Positions 18,880 through 27,760 of a stretch of 64,000 bases of DNA are shown in pieces. The stretch comes from Glaciecola sp041380235. GTDB taxonomy: Bacteria > Pseudomonadota > Gammaproteobacteria > Enterobacterales > Alteromonadaceae. Both the position numbers and the translations under genes were made by a program. The stretch spans positions 248,001-312,000 of the forward strand of contig NZ_JBGIYY010000002.1 in the NCBI RefSeq assembly GCF_041380235.1. The letters are read 5' to 3'. Positions within the stretch are counted from its first letter, which is position 1; the number at the start of each line of letters is the position of its first letter. Below the pieces are notes generated by a model. The model ran no database searches, had not been told where the DNA came from, and saw only the letters and a program-made list of their open reading frames with translations.

Positions 18880-21216
18880 TTAAGGTGATTCGTTACTCAA
18901 AGCCTTTGCCATATCAAAGCTTGCACTATCTTGTTCAAATGCCTCTAGGAGGCTTGTGCCGGGCAACATAAAGTAAGCACCCAAAGACTGACCCTGTCCT
19001 TGCGGCTGTGCAGTTATGCTAGACATCGATAGGTCTGGTATCCCGTCACCATCCAAATCGGCGGTAAACACAAGGCCGCCTAATTGCGCTCCCACTGTAA
19101 AGCCTAATAACTTTCGTCCGAGCGAACTGGGCAAGTTGTTAACCGCGAAAGACAATGATGGTGAGCTTAGCGAAGTTATCGCAGTGTCTGGCAACAAGAA
19201 CAATGCGCCCGCTTCGTTTCGCCCTAGTGGACTATCTCCAGCAAGACCAATCAGCAGTTCATCCCCTAAACCACCAGTAAAAGATGCCATTGTCTTAGCG
19301 CTAATTTTTGTGCCCACTGTTTGTGAAAAACTTTGTTCTTCGACAAAGATCATTACCCCTTGTGAAGCCAAGCTAAACACCAAAGAGGGATCTTCCCCAG
19401 TCGCCAGTGCATTTGCAATAGTCGCGCCGTAAATAATAGACGCAACTTGAGTGCTGCCATTAATACCCTGATGGGCTAAAACGAGTTCCGGTAATCCGTC
19501 GCCGTCGATATCTCCAGAGGCTGATATTCCTATAATGCTGGTATTTTGTCCCAGCATCTCAACCACGTTTGGGGCCACCAAAGGCGATAGAAGATCCAAA
19601 GTGTTGCTGATTGCCTTAGCATCACCAATGACTTGACTGGCAACAATATATACACCCGCTTCTAAAGACGGCGATAAGCCTTCACCACTGATTGCTAATT
19701 CAGGATAACCATCCCCATCCAAGTCTCCTATTGCAGTTACATGATAGCCAATTTGCTGTATTACGGGGCCGGAGCCAGCATTACTGATGCTTTGAATCAA
19801 CAATACGGTATTAGCACTAGCTGTGCCTAGGTTTACATCTTCAGTCCCCCTGTTAAGAGCTGACCCAAAAATCACTCTAGCCTGATTTTTAAACGGCGAG
19901 CCAACGACTAGGTCTGAGCGGCCGTCTCCATCAAAATCTCCAGCTCCCACTGAGAGTTGCAAATTTTCAAACCTTGACAGGCCGCTCAAAGTCAAACCGT
20001 CTGAAGGAGCTAAAGAAGATAGGTTTAGTTCGCCCCTTGCAGCATTACCAAGACGATCTCCCCAAATAACTGCGGCAATTGGACCATCTTCAATATCCGA
20101 AACTGAGTTCGCACTTCGTTCTTCAACAAAGCCTATTAACAAGTCTATTACGCCATCACCGTCAACATCACCGGCATTGCGAGCTATAAGACGACTTCTT
20201 CGCTGATTTTGCTCAATATTATCGCCGACAAATCGAATGGCTTGATTCGCAGTGAGTTGGTCAATGCGCATATCACCAACACCATCGCTCATGTCATCTC
20301 GAATTGTTTTGCCCCAAACCAACCATGCATTTTCATTGCTTTGAGAATCAACCGAAGCACTGATCCAAAACTCTTCTAATCCATCTTGATCAATATCACC
20401 CACTGATTCAATGTATGCCCCTAATTGATTGACAGTATCAGCACCAGAATAGCGAATGCCACTAGTCACACGTGCAACTATGTCAATTAAGTTGACCTGC
20501 ACCGCACCGCCGCCAACATTCAAACCATCACTCGCCTCAATTTGAACAGTGATGGGATCAGTCGTGCCTTCTACCTCAGCGTCAAACCCCACTACCACAC
20601 TCAACACTCCAGTTTGCGGGTCTAGCGCAAATGCATCAAGTAAACGCTGTGAATTAACGGTTTCGCCAAGTTTTTCAACACCCACGATACGATAATTTGA
20701 CACTTCGCTTCCTTCAGGATCGGTGGCATTTACTGTGATGACTGGGCCGGTTGTATTTTCATTCAAAGACAAAACCGATGAGCTGGTAAAAACCGGAGCC
20801 TCATCGATGTTGGTTATTGTTACTCGAACCGTTGCCGATACACGGTTAACGCCGTCTGAAAGGGTAACGTTTTGCTCGTACACATTGTCACTGTTTACAT
20901 CTTGAGGTGATTCGAAGTCAAACGCGCTGCCTGCAGTAATCGCCATTACCAGTCCAGTATTGGGGTTAACGCTAAATAAAGCCCCGTCACCCCCAGCATC
21001 ATCACTAATAGTGAGGCTCGAGCTATCGGGATCCGAGACCGTAAGCGTAAAACTCACGCTTTCGTTTTCAGCGAAGGTAAATGATGTCGGACTGGTAAAT
21101 CGAGGAGGAGAGTTTTGTGAAGCGGCTGGCGTATCGCCGCCTCCACCCCCGCCACATGCAGAAATAGTGAATATTACCAGTATTGCACTAACTAATCGGG
21201 TGGTGTTGCTTTGCAT
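18880..21216 (-). CDS. Lipoprotein with cadherin-like domains and an FG-GAP (integrin-alpha type) beta-propeller
   Basis: Predicted surface lipoprotein. A lipobox ISAC (Cys21) is followed by six glycines. Two cadherin-like modules cover about residues 38-245 (FAENESVSFTLTVSDPD, LNENTTGPVITVNATDPEG). The rest carries FG-GAP calcium-binding repeats: GDIDQDGLEEF, GDVDGDGVIDLL, GDFDGDGRSDLV, GDLDGDGYPELA, GDIDGDGLPELV and ADLDGDGIPDLS, plus a degenerate GGLGDELLIG, consistent with a seven-bladed propeller. Adhesion or a calcium-stabilised surface role is likely by family. lolE ends 142 bases upstream on the same strand. Confidence 0.85.
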   Translation of the reverse strand: MQSNTTRLVSAILVIFTISACGGGGGGDTPAASQNSPPRFTSPTSFTFAENESVSFTLTVSDPDSSSLTISDDAGGDGALFSVNPNTGLVMAITAGSAFDFESPQDVNSDNVYEQNVTLSDGVNRVSATVRVTITNIDEAPVFTSSSVLSLNENTTGPVITVNATDPEGSEVSNYRIVGVEKLGETVNSQRLLDAFALDPQTGVLSVVVGFDAEVEGTTDPITVQIEASDGLNVGGGAVQVNLIDIVARVTSGIRYSGADTVNQLGAYIESVGDIDQDGLEEFWISASVDSQSNENAWLVWGKTIRDDMSDGVGDMRIDQLTANQAIRFVGDNIEQNQRRSRLIARNAGDVDGDGVIDLLIGFVEERSANSVSDIEDGPIAAVIWGDRLGNAARGELNLSSLAPSDGLTLSGLSRFENLQLSVGAGDFDGDGRSDLVVGSPFKNQARVIFGSALNRGTEDVNLGTASANTVLLIQSISNAGSGPVIQQIGYHVTAIGDLDGDGYPELAISGEGLSPSLEAGVYIVASQVIGDAKAISNTLDLLSPLVAPNVVEMLGQNTSIIGISASGDIDGDGLPELVLAHQGINGSTQVASIIYGATIANALATGEDPSLVFSLASQGVMIFVEEQSFSQTVGTKISAKTMASFTGGLGDELLIGLAGDSPLGRNEAGALFLLPDTAITSLSSPSLSFAVNNLPSSLGRKLLGFTVGAQLGGLVFTADLDGDGIPDLSMSSITAQPQGQGQSLGAYFMLPGTSLLEAFEQDSASFDMAKALSNESP

Positions 21217-21358
21217 AAGGGTGCTCCAGAGGCGATGTTGAGCCGATAATATTCCATATATTTACACTATTCAATAGAACTTATACAAGCTTATATTAGC
21301 CTTTTAAGCGCTCTGCGAAGACTGCCCTTATTATGTTTGGTCATTATAATGTTTGGCA

Positions 21359-22588
21359 CTAATGCAAATGTGCCGAAGGCAGCACATTGGCGGCTTTGGT
21401 AGCAGGGTACAGTGTTGCCAGCACGCTAATGATAATGGCAATAGAATACGTTAACAGCACATCGGACAGGGATAACTGAGACGGTATACTGCTAGTAAAA
21501 TATACACCAGCATCAAGCAGTTGAAATCCAAGTACCATCTCTAAAACGGCGATGACTTCAGATAGGTAGGCGGCCAGTAAACACCCCACTATACTGCCAA
21601 TCGTCGCGCCAAATAGACCACTGTACAATCCCTTTGCAATAAATATTTTTTGGATTTGGCTGTCGCTTGTTCCCATGGTTTTTAATATGGCGATTTCGCG
21701 ACTCTTTTCTTTCACTGACATCACCAGCGATGACACAATATTAAAACTCGCCACACTTATTACCAAAATAAGCACAATATAAATGACTGCTCGCACAAGC
21801 TTTATGTCTTGGTACAAATGCCCATGAGTACGCGTCCAATCTGACATATACACGGCTTGATCAAAGTTAAAGCCGTATTGACGAACGACCTCGAAGGCAT
21901 CAAATGGGTCAAACATATGCATTTCAATGTGCGTAACATGATTGTCTAAACTGAGCATTTTGGTCAATGTTGCAGTACTCGTTATGCCTATAAAACTATC
22001 GAGTTCACCACCAATGCTCACCTCACCTACCACCGTAAGCCAAGTGGCTACTGAAGTTTGAAACGACAGATCTTCGGTTACCTTTGGCAGCAATACCTGC
22101 ACACTGTCGCCTACTTTTAACGAAAGAGTCTGCATAATATCTGCACCTAAAACGATGCCCATAGGTTCAGTTTCCAAAACCCCATAGTCGAAGTGGCTAG
22201 AGAACTTTTCTTGAAAGTAATCTCGCTCTATGCCAAGCAGTTCAACCGATTTGATTTGCTTGCCCTTTTGCAGCAAGCCCGATGCTTTATTTAAAGCAAA
22301 CACATATTGAATTTTGGGATCGTCCTGCATCGCCTGAATAAAACCTAGAGACGGCTGTAAACCATCTGCAGAAGCACTGAATAATTCGGCATGAGGAACA
22401 ACGTTTAACAGGTTCTCACGCAGCTCACGTTCAAATCCGTTCATGACTGAAAGCAGCAAAATTAATGCCGCGCAGCCCAGGCCCACACCGAAGGTAGAAG
22501 ACTTAGAAACAAAAGCGATATAGGCGTCTTGCTGCTTAGATTGCACGAATCGATGTGCTACAAAACGAATAAAGGGAGTAAAAATCAC
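21359..22588 (-). CDS. lolE: Lipoprotein-releasing ABC transporter permease LolE
   Basis: Inner-membrane subunit of the LolCDE complex that extracts lipoproteins for LolA. An N-terminal membrane segment (GVGLGCAALILLLSVMNGFERELRE, the MNGFE motif) leads into a large periplasmic domain, then SDWTRTHGHLYQDIKLVRA, equivalent to the E. coli LolE SWIGTYGYMYRDIQMIRA, and three membrane segments with EKSREIAILKTMG. The GR-PSQR loop typical of LolC is missing, which supports LolE. The start is a GTG three bases after the lolD stop, so the two are probably translated together. Confidence 0.9.
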   Translation of the reverse strand: MIFTPFIRFVAHRFVQSKQQDAYIAFVSKSSTFGVGLGCAALILLLSVMNGFERELRENLLNVVPHAELFSASADGLQPSLGFIQAMQDDPKIQYVFALNKASGLLQKGKQIKSVELLGIERDYFQEKFSSHFDYGVLETEPMGIVLGADIMQTLSLKVGDSVQVLLPKVTEDLSFQTSVATWLTVVGEVSIGGELDSFIGITSTATLTKMLSLDNHVTHIEMHMFDPFDAFEVVRQYGFNFDQAVYMSDWTRTHGHLYQDIKLVRAVIYIVLILVISVASFNIVSSLVMSVKEKSREIAILKTMGTSDSQIQKIFIAKGLYSGLFGATIGSIVGCLLAAYLSEVIAVLEMVLGFQLLDAGVYFTSSIPSQLSLSDVLLTYSIAIIISVLATLYPATKAANVLPSAHLH

Positions 22589-22590
22589 CT

Positions 22591-23271
22591 TTATTGGGCC
22601 TCTAACTGACCGTTTTTCAAAAACAGCGTTCGATCCAGTTTTTCGGCAAGGCTTTGATCGTGGGTAACGATAATGAAAGCGGTATTGGACCTCTGATTGA
22701 TTGTTCGGATCAGGTCAAATATTTGTGCAGAGTTTGTGGCATCAAGGTTTCCAGTAGGTTCATCTGCCATAATGACCGCAGGTGAATTAACCAATGCGCG
22801 AGCAATCGCCACTCTCTGGCGTTCGCCGCCTGATAGCTGAGAGGGTTGATGTGTTAATCGATGTGATAAACCAACTTTGTCTAATTCAGACGCCGCCATG
22901 GCTAATGCTTGCTTTTTGTTCATATTGCCAATCAACAAAGGCATGGCAACATTTTCTTGTGCCGAAAACTCGGGAAGCAAATGATGAAACTGATAAACAA
23001 AGCCGAGATTTTGATTTCGAAATATTGCCTGCTTTTTGGCATTCATCTGATTTAGCTTTTGGTCTCTAAAAAAGATGTCACCGCTATCTGGTGCATCGAG
23101 GGTAGCTAAAATATGCAGCAAAGTACTTTTACCGGAACCCGAGCTGCCTAAAATAGCGAGTGTTTCGCCCTCGTTTACGGCAATACTAACATCGGACAAT
23201 ATCTTCACTTCTGATTCGGCATCATTATACGATTTAGAAACAGACTCGCAGCGAAGTAAGGGGAAGGACAT
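22591..23271 (-). CDS. lolD: Lipoprotein-releasing ABC transporter ATPase LolD
   Basis: ATPase of LolCDE. Walker A is GSSGSGKSTLLHI, the ABC signature is LSGGERQRVAIARAL and Walker B is AVIMADEPTGNLD, with the H-loop in IIVTHDQSL. The ATG at 23271 is favoured over a GTG six bases earlier at 23277. LolD should serve both the adjacent LolE and the LolC-like protein encoded at 62173-63369. The gene starts about 90 bases downstream of the tRNA-Asp array with no clear terminator between, so read-through from the tRNA promoter is possible. Confidence 0.93.
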   Translation of the reverse strand: MSFPLLRCESVSKSYNDAESEVKILSDVSIAVNEGETLAILGSSGSGKSTLLHILATLDAPDSGDIFFRDQKLNQMNAKKQAIFRNQNLGFVYQFHHLLPEFSAQENVAMPLLIGNMNKKQALAMAASELDKVGLSHRLTHQPSQLSGGERQRVAIARALVNSPAVIMADEPTGNLDATNSAQIFDLIRTINQRSNTAFIIVTHDQSLAEKLDRTLFLKNGQLEAQ

Positions 23272-23362
23272 AAGCACTCAAACTAAGAATATCATGCTCA
23301 TAGTTTACACGTAAGCGTATGAATGCCCAATTAAAATATACAGAGGATTGATGCTTAAGAAA

Positions 23363-23439
23363 TGGCGGAGTGGACGGGACTCGAACCCGCGACCCCCGGC
23401 GTGACAGGCCGGTATTCTAACCAACTGAACTACCACTCC
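23363..23439 (-). tRNA. tRNA-Asp (GTC), copy 4 in transcription order
   Basis: A 77-base cloverleaf with encoded CCA, read on the minus strand. Acceptor GGAGTGG pairs with the 3' arm, the anticodon loop is CTGTCAC (anticodon GTC), and the T-loop is GGTTCGAGTCC. The sequence is identical to the three copies upstream, but the spacer on its 5' side (22 bases) differs from the other two. Confidence 0.95.
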
Positions 23440-23461
23440 ACATGGTAGGTTAAACAAGGAT

Positions 23462-23538
23462 TGGCGGAGTGGACGGGACTCGAACCCGCGACCCCCGGCG
23501 TGACAGGCCGGTATTCTAACCAACTGAACTACCACTCC
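23462..23538 (-). tRNA. tRNA-Asp (GTC), copy 3
   Basis: Identical 77-base sequence with encoded CCA and anticodon GTC. It is preceded (transcription direction) by a 34-base spacer identical to the one before copy 2. Confidence 0.95.
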
Positions 23539-23572
23539 GCATACCTATGCTTAACTTTAAACTGTGTAAAAA

Positions 23573-23649
23573 TGGCGGAGTGGACGGGACTCGAACCCGC
23601 GACCCCCGGCGTGACAGGCCGGTATTCTAACCAACTGAACTACCACTCC
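23573..23649 (-). tRNA. tRNA-Asp (GTC), copy 2
   Basis: Identical 77-base sequence with encoded CCA and anticodon GTC. Together with its spacer it forms one of the two exact 111-base units. Confidence 0.95.
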
Positions 23650-23683
23650 GCATACCTATGCTTAACTTTAAACTGTGTAAAAA

Positions 23684-23760
23684 TGGCGGAGTGGACGGGA
23701 CTCGAACCCGCGACCCCCGGCGTGACAGGCCGGTATTCTAACCAACTGAACTACCACTCC
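23684..23760 (-). tRNA. tRNA-Asp (GTC), copy 1 (promoter-proximal)
   Basis: Identical 77-base sequence with encoded CCA and anticodon GTC. It is nearest to the promoter at 23821-23849 and leads the array. Confidence 0.95.
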
Positions 23761-23820
23761 GCATATGCACACTGCACTAAAGTCCCAAACTTGACGTTCT
23801 CGACCTTAAGCGCGGCGCAG

Positions 23821-23849
23821 ATAATACGGTGCGGGTAGTCGATAGTCAA
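23821..23849 (-). promoter_or_regulatory. Strong sigma70 promoter of the tRNA-Asp array with GC-rich discriminator
   Basis: On the minus strand TTGACT and TATTAT are 17 bases apart, followed by CTGCGCCGCGC before the start site region. A G/C-rich discriminator is typical of stringently controlled stable RNA promoters. It lies about 60 bases before the first tRNA gene. Confidence 0.8.
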
Positions 23850-23917
23850 CTGCTTTTTTAACATCTTAGATATGCCTGCTTATTAATCAAACAGGCACCT
23901 TCGAGAAGGGTAATCGT

Positions 23918-25312
23918 TTAGGTAGTGCTTGGCTCTGTCGACTTAGTCTTTTTAAATTTTATGTTTTTCAGAAAGCTTATAAATTTTAACAAAACATGAG
24001 AGTCAGGACGTCTTCGCATATCCGCGATAGCGAGAATGATAAGCCCGCCAAGCAGCAGTAAGGTAAAATTAATACCTAACACCATCATTATTACACTGTT
24101 GTCTTTAGGAGCAGCTACCGGCAGCGTTGGCAGTTGCGATTTCGTAATCTCTACCTCAGGCTCTGGTACCACTTCAATCACCGGAGCTCGGGTTATAAAT
24201 GCATACTCGGGTACATCTAAGACCACATCTCGGCCATCGATGGTTTTGGCATAGGCAGTTAAGGTCACTCGGTATATTCCAAAGCCTGAATTCATAATCG
24301 TGAACTCACGCACATGGGAGCCTAAGTCAGTTGATGAAAATCGCTCTGTCTCGCCTTCAGGTGAACGGACGGTTCCTTCAATCAATAAACTGTTGTTGTC
24401 AATATAGTCCGGGTCTGCATCAACGATGATTCTATGAAAATCGTCCTCACCTTGGTCTTCAATATGCTCAATGCGAATTGGGTTTGGCAGCAACAGCAAT
24501 ACGTCTGCGGTCTGTTCACGACTAAATAGCGGTGTTCTCACGCTAAACACTGGTTGCCATTCACCATTTGTAATATTGAGATCGAACTCACCGGTAAATG
24601 TGCCGTCGCCGGGCATCTCATCTAGGCCAATGCCGTTGTCTTCAAATCGCGCTATATTTTTTGCACCTAAACCAAAGTTTTCATGATCAGGATGATTAGT
24701 GCTAATAAAGTCGATAGAAAGCGTTACAACGTCTCTAAACTCTTTGAAATTGACCTTAGTTCCAGCATTTCGTAGAAATGCGGTATGTTTAATGGTCTCA
24801 CCCGAGAACACAGGCGTCGGAATCGATTCAGCCTCTAAGATAAGGTCGGCAATGACCATTACTCTGCTGTTGGGCAATATTTGTCCTAAGGCCTGCCAAG
24901 GGCCAGGCATCGGTTTGATTAATTCAATCATGTCGTAGGTATCTGACTCAAACCAGCTGTAGCTATCGTCTACTGAGTCGTTTTCTAAAAACAATTTACT
25001 GCCATTGGGTTTCACTAACACGACAGGAGTGGTGCCGAACTCTCTAAAAAACACCAGAATGACGCGATCAACCCCCGCATCAATGCGAAAGCGATTATCT
25101 AATAAAGTAATGTTGTTTTGATAGGTTTCACCAATTGGGAGGATTTTATCGGCGACAGACATCGCCGTAGGCACTGGCACATTTAGTTCTTCTGCCTTGA
25201 GCGCACTGACTACGACCACGCACAAAAACACGGCCCAAAACCAAGTTAAGGACCTAAGAAGTTTTCTATTGCGGCGGTTTACGCCAGATAACCTGCTCTG
25301 ATTTCTTTTCAA
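23918..25312 (-). CDS. Exported TIGR03503-like protein of unknown function
   Basis: Membrane-anchored protein that resembles the TIGR03503 family of Alteromonadales and Vibrionales; that family assignment is from memory of its size, context and start pattern and is not certain. An Arg-rich n-region and hydrophobic FWAVFLCVVVVSALKAEEL form a signal. The exported part is beta-rich, with an extracytoplasmic Ig-like look (GETIKHTAFLRNAG, GDGTFTGEFDL). A C-terminal membrane segment FTLLLLGGLIILAIADM is followed by a basic cytosolic tail. The start overlaps the dnaQ coding end by 47 bases. Confidence 0.6.
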   Translation of the reverse strand: MKRNQSRLSGVNRRNRKLLRSLTWFWAVFLCVVVVSALKAEELNVPVPTAMSVADKILPIGETYQNNITLLDNRFRIDAGVDRVILVFFREFGTTPVVLVKPNGSKLFLENDSVDDSYSWFESDTYDMIELIKPMPGPWQALGQILPNSRVMVIADLILEAESIPTPVFSGETIKHTAFLRNAGTKVNFKEFRDVVTLSIDFISTNHPDHENFGLGAKNIARFEDNGIGLDEMPGDGTFTGEFDLNITNGEWQPVFSVRTPLFSREQTADVLLLLPNPIRIEHIEDQGEDDFHRIIVDADPDYIDNNSLLIEGTVRSPEGETERFSSTDLGSHVREFTIMNSGFGIYRVTLTAYAKTIDGRDVVLDVPEYAFITRAPVIEVVPEPEVEITKSQLPTLPVAAPKDNSVIMMVLGINFTLLLLGGLIILAIADMRRRPDSHVLLKFISFLKNIKFKKTKSTEPSTT

Positions 25313-25976
25313 TGCCGTCTAAATATAATTGGTGCTTTGCTAATTCATCGGCACTTGCCCTGATAACCTTTAAGGCTGGTTTATCTTTTATGCGGATAAT
25401 GCCTGTTTCGCCATGATCATTTGCACTTTCATCACTATGCCCTAAGCCAAGTGCACCCTGCCCGCCGGTCATGAATAAATATACATCGGCTAAAATTTCG
25501 CTATCGAGCAAAGCACCATGGAAGGTTCGGTGCCCATTATCGACATGATAGGCCTTACACAGCGCATCTAGATTGTTTTTCTTGCCTGGACGAATTTTTC
25601 TCGCCAGCGCTAAGGTGTCCAAAACGGTGCAAATATCATTGGTTACCGGTAGATTACGACCTACCAGTTTAAACTCATGATCCATAAAACCAACGTCAAA
25701 TGGCGCGTTATGGATAACCAGTTCAGCACCGCGTATAAAGTCTATAAACGCATCTGCCACATCCACAAATTTCGGCTTATCTTCCAAAAATTCATTGGTT
25801 ATACCGTGCACATTGATTGCTTCTTGCTCGATTTCTCGCTGAGGATTAATGTATACATGAAAGGTATTGCCGGTTAGTTTTCGGTCAATCATTTCTACGC
25901 AGCCAATTTCAATGATGCGGTGTCCATCTAGCGGATTGATGCCAGTGGTTTCGGTATCGAGTACAATTTGTCGCAT
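25266..25976 (-). CDS. dnaQ: DNA polymerase III epsilon subunit, 3'-5' proofreading exonuclease
   Basis: DEDDh exonuclease of the replicative polymerase. ExoI is VLDTETTG with Asp7 and Glu9, ExoII is HNAPFDVGFMDHEF, and ExoIII is HGALLDSEILADVYLFMTGG, all in line with E. coli. The short C-terminal extension after about residue 185 fits the alpha-subunit binding tail. The divergent rnhA 83 bases away reproduces the E. coli dnaQ/rnhA arrangement, so promoters probably overlap in that spacer. Confidence 0.96.
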   Translation of the reverse strand: MRQIVLDTETTGINPLDGHRIIEIGCVEMIDRKLTGNTFHVYINPQREIEQEAINVHGITNEFLEDKPKFVDVADAFIDFIRGAELVIHNAPFDVGFMDHEFKLVGRNLPVTNDICTVLDTLALARKIRPGKKNNLDALCKAYHVDNGHRTFHGALLDSEILADVYLFMTGGQGALGLGHSDESANDHGETGIIRIKDKPALKVIRASADELAKHQLYLDGIEKKSEQVIWRKPPQ

Positions 25977-26059
25977 TAACTTTTCCTTTTTGTGTTGGGG
26001 TCAGTATACTTCGCCTCACTCGCGCTGAACACAGCTTGCTCAAGGAAATATTCGATAAC

Positions 26060-26530
26060 ATGAAAAAAGTGACGCTTTACACTGATGGCTCTTGTTTAGG
26101 CAACCCCGGTCCTGGGGGGTATGGTGCACTATTGATCTTTGGCGATCATAGAAAAACGCTTTCTGGTGGATTCAAACACACCACCAATAATCGGATGGAG
26201 CTGCTGGCCCCCATTGAAGCACTAAATGCCCTGAGCCAAGCCTGTGAGGTGAACATTTATACCGACAGTCAGTATGTCAAAAATGGCATCAATCAATGGA
26301 TCAATAATTGGAAGCGGAACAACTGGTTAACCTCTGCTAAAAAGCCAGTAAAAAACGTAGACCTATGGAAACGCTTAGACGAAGCTTGCACTCGCCATAA
26401 ACTTCAGTGGCATTGGGTCAAAGGGCATTCTGGACAACCAGAAAATGAGTTAGTAGACGACTTAGCAAGAGAAGCCGCTCAGTCTAACGAACTAGTCGAT
26501 GATGAAGGCTTTGAAGAGGCGGTATTATGA
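26060..26530 (+). CDS. rnhA: Ribonuclease HI
   Basis: Cuts the RNA strand of RNA:DNA hybrids. The conserved catalytic acids are in YTDGSCLGNPG (Asp9), NRMELLAPIEAL, IYTDSQYVKNGI and ELVDDLAREAA, and the basic handle is at WKRNNWLTSAKKPVKN. I favour the ATG at 26060 (MKKVTLYTDG) because it aligns with E. coli; an in-frame TTG at 26036 is possible. The stop overlaps the rlmI start by four bases (ATGA), so translation is coupled. Confidence 0.95.
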   Translation: MKKVTLYTDGSCLGNPGPGGYGALLIFGDHRKTLSGGFKHTTNNRMELLAPIEALNALSQACEVNIYTDSQYVKNGINQWINNWKRNNWLTSAKKPVKNVDLWKRLDEACTRHKLQWHWVKGHSGQPENELVDDLAREAAQSNELVDDEGFEEAVL

Positions 26531-27735
26531 ATCCATCAGTCACTCTAAAAATAACCCGCGAAAAGTCTCTTATGAGGCGCCACCCATGGGTATTTGAAGG
26601 GGCTATTGAGAGCGTAAGCGGTCAGCCCAGAAGCGGCGCAACCGTCGATATATTTGATGACAAAGGCAATTGGATAGCTAAAGGTGCCTATTCGCCAGAG
26701 TCGCAAATTCGCGTCCGCGTATGGAGCTTTGATGAAAACGAAGTGATTGATGACGGCTTTTTTAAACGCCGCATACAATATGCCTTCGATACTCGCCAAG
26801 CATGGATGAGCCATAGTGCCAACGCGATGAGTACTAACGCCTATCGCTTGGTTGCCTCCGAGTCTGATGGACTGCCAGGTGTCACCATCGACAAATATCA
26901 TAATGTATTAGTAATGCAATTGCTCAGCACTGGCGCCGAGCGACATAAGCGTAAAATTGTCAACGCCCTCAAAGCGATGTTTCCCGATCACATTATCCAT
27001 GAGCGAAGCGATGTTGAAGTACGCAAAAAAGAAGGCCTGCTGCCGTTAGTGCAAACCCACGTCGGCGAATTACCTCACAGTGTGTTAATTGAAGAAAACG
27101 GCTTTCGCTTAGAAGTCGACTTGATATCTGGCCACAAGACCGGTTTTTACCTTGATCAACGTAAAAACCGACAGATTGCGGGGGCACTCAGCCAAAATAA
27201 GCGAGTATTAAACTGTTTTAGCTACACCGGTACGTTTTCGGTATACGCGCTGCAGGGCGGAGCAACTGAAGTCATTAACGTAGATGTTTCGCAAAGTGCC
27301 TTAGATACCTCGCAAAAGAACCTCGCCCTCAACTTTACCAAAACGCAGTGCGCAAAAGTTAAACATGTAAAACAAGACGTATTTGAACTACTGAGAACCT
27401 ATCAAGAACAAGGTGAAAAGTTTGATTTGATCGTCATGGACCCACCCAAGTTTGTCGAAAACAAAAATCATTTGGTAAGAGCCTCTAGAGGATATAAGGA
27501 CATCAACCGCATTGCCTGTGAGTTACTCAATACAAACGGCATACTGTTAACCTTCAGTTGTTCTGGTTTAGTCAGTCAAGACTTGTTCAATAAAATTATT
27601 GCGGATGCGGCACTAGATGCCAACACGCAGTTGGGTTATTTGCAAAAGCTCGAGCAAGATGGCGACCATATTATCGCCAGTAGTTTTCCAGAGGGAGCCT
27701 ATTTGAAAGGTCTGGTATGCATTAAGCGTGCATAA
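26527..27735 (+). CDS. rlmI: 23S rRNA (cytosine1962-C5)-methyltransferase RlmI
   Basis: SAM-dependent rRNA m5C methyltransferase. An N-terminal PUA domain (REKSLMRRHPWVFEGAI, KGAYSPESQIRVRVW) is followed by a central domain with ESDGLPGVTID and RSDVEVRKKEGL, and a Rossmann domain with VLNCFSYTGTFS, VDVSQSALD and the catalytic LIVMDPPKF. FSCSGL carries the expected catalytic Cys. Close full-length match to E. coli RlmI (YccW). Confidence 0.95.
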   Translation: MNPSVTLKITREKSLMRRHPWVFEGAIESVSGQPRSGATVDIFDDKGNWIAKGAYSPESQIRVRVWSFDENEVIDDGFFKRRIQYAFDTRQAWMSHSANAMSTNAYRLVASESDGLPGVTIDKYHNVLVMQLLSTGAERHKRKIVNALKAMFPDHIIHERSDVEVRKKEGLLPLVQTHVGELPHSVLIEENGFRLEVDLISGHKTGFYLDQRKNRQIAGALSQNKRVLNCFSYTGTFSVYALQGGATEVINVDVSQSALDTSQKNLALNFTKTQCAKVKHVKQDVFELLRTYQEQGEKFDLIVMDPPKFVENKNHLVRASRGYKDINRIACELLNTNGILLTFSCSGLVSQDLFNKIIADAALDANTQLGYLQKLEQDGDHIIASSFPEGAYLKGLVCIKRA

Positions 27736-27760
27736 AAAAGAGCGACTCTCAGCTCTTTTT
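27735..27760. terminator. Bidirectional terminator after rlmI
   Basis: AAAAAGAGC pairs with GCTCTTTTT over an 8-base loop, between rlmI and the convergent PilZ gene. Confidence 0.8.

Larger units (their letters stand above)
23462..23683. repeat. Two tandem 111-base units: tRNA-Asp gene plus 34-base spacer
   Basis: Positions 23462-23572 and 23573-23683 read the same: a 77-base tRNA gene followed by a 34-base spacer (GCATACCTATGCTTAACTTT and so on). Such exact units suggest recent duplication or gene conversion. Confidence 0.9.

Noticed and set aside
23363..23760. Regular direct repeats that look like a CRISPR array
   Set aside because: The repeat is a 77-base tRNA-Asp gene with cloverleaf, and the spacers are identical, not unique.
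23305..23838. Repeated open frames on both strands across the tRNA cluster, with a repeated peptide
   Set aside because: They are the tRNA-Asp genes read as protein; the peptide repeat reflects the tandem tRNA units.
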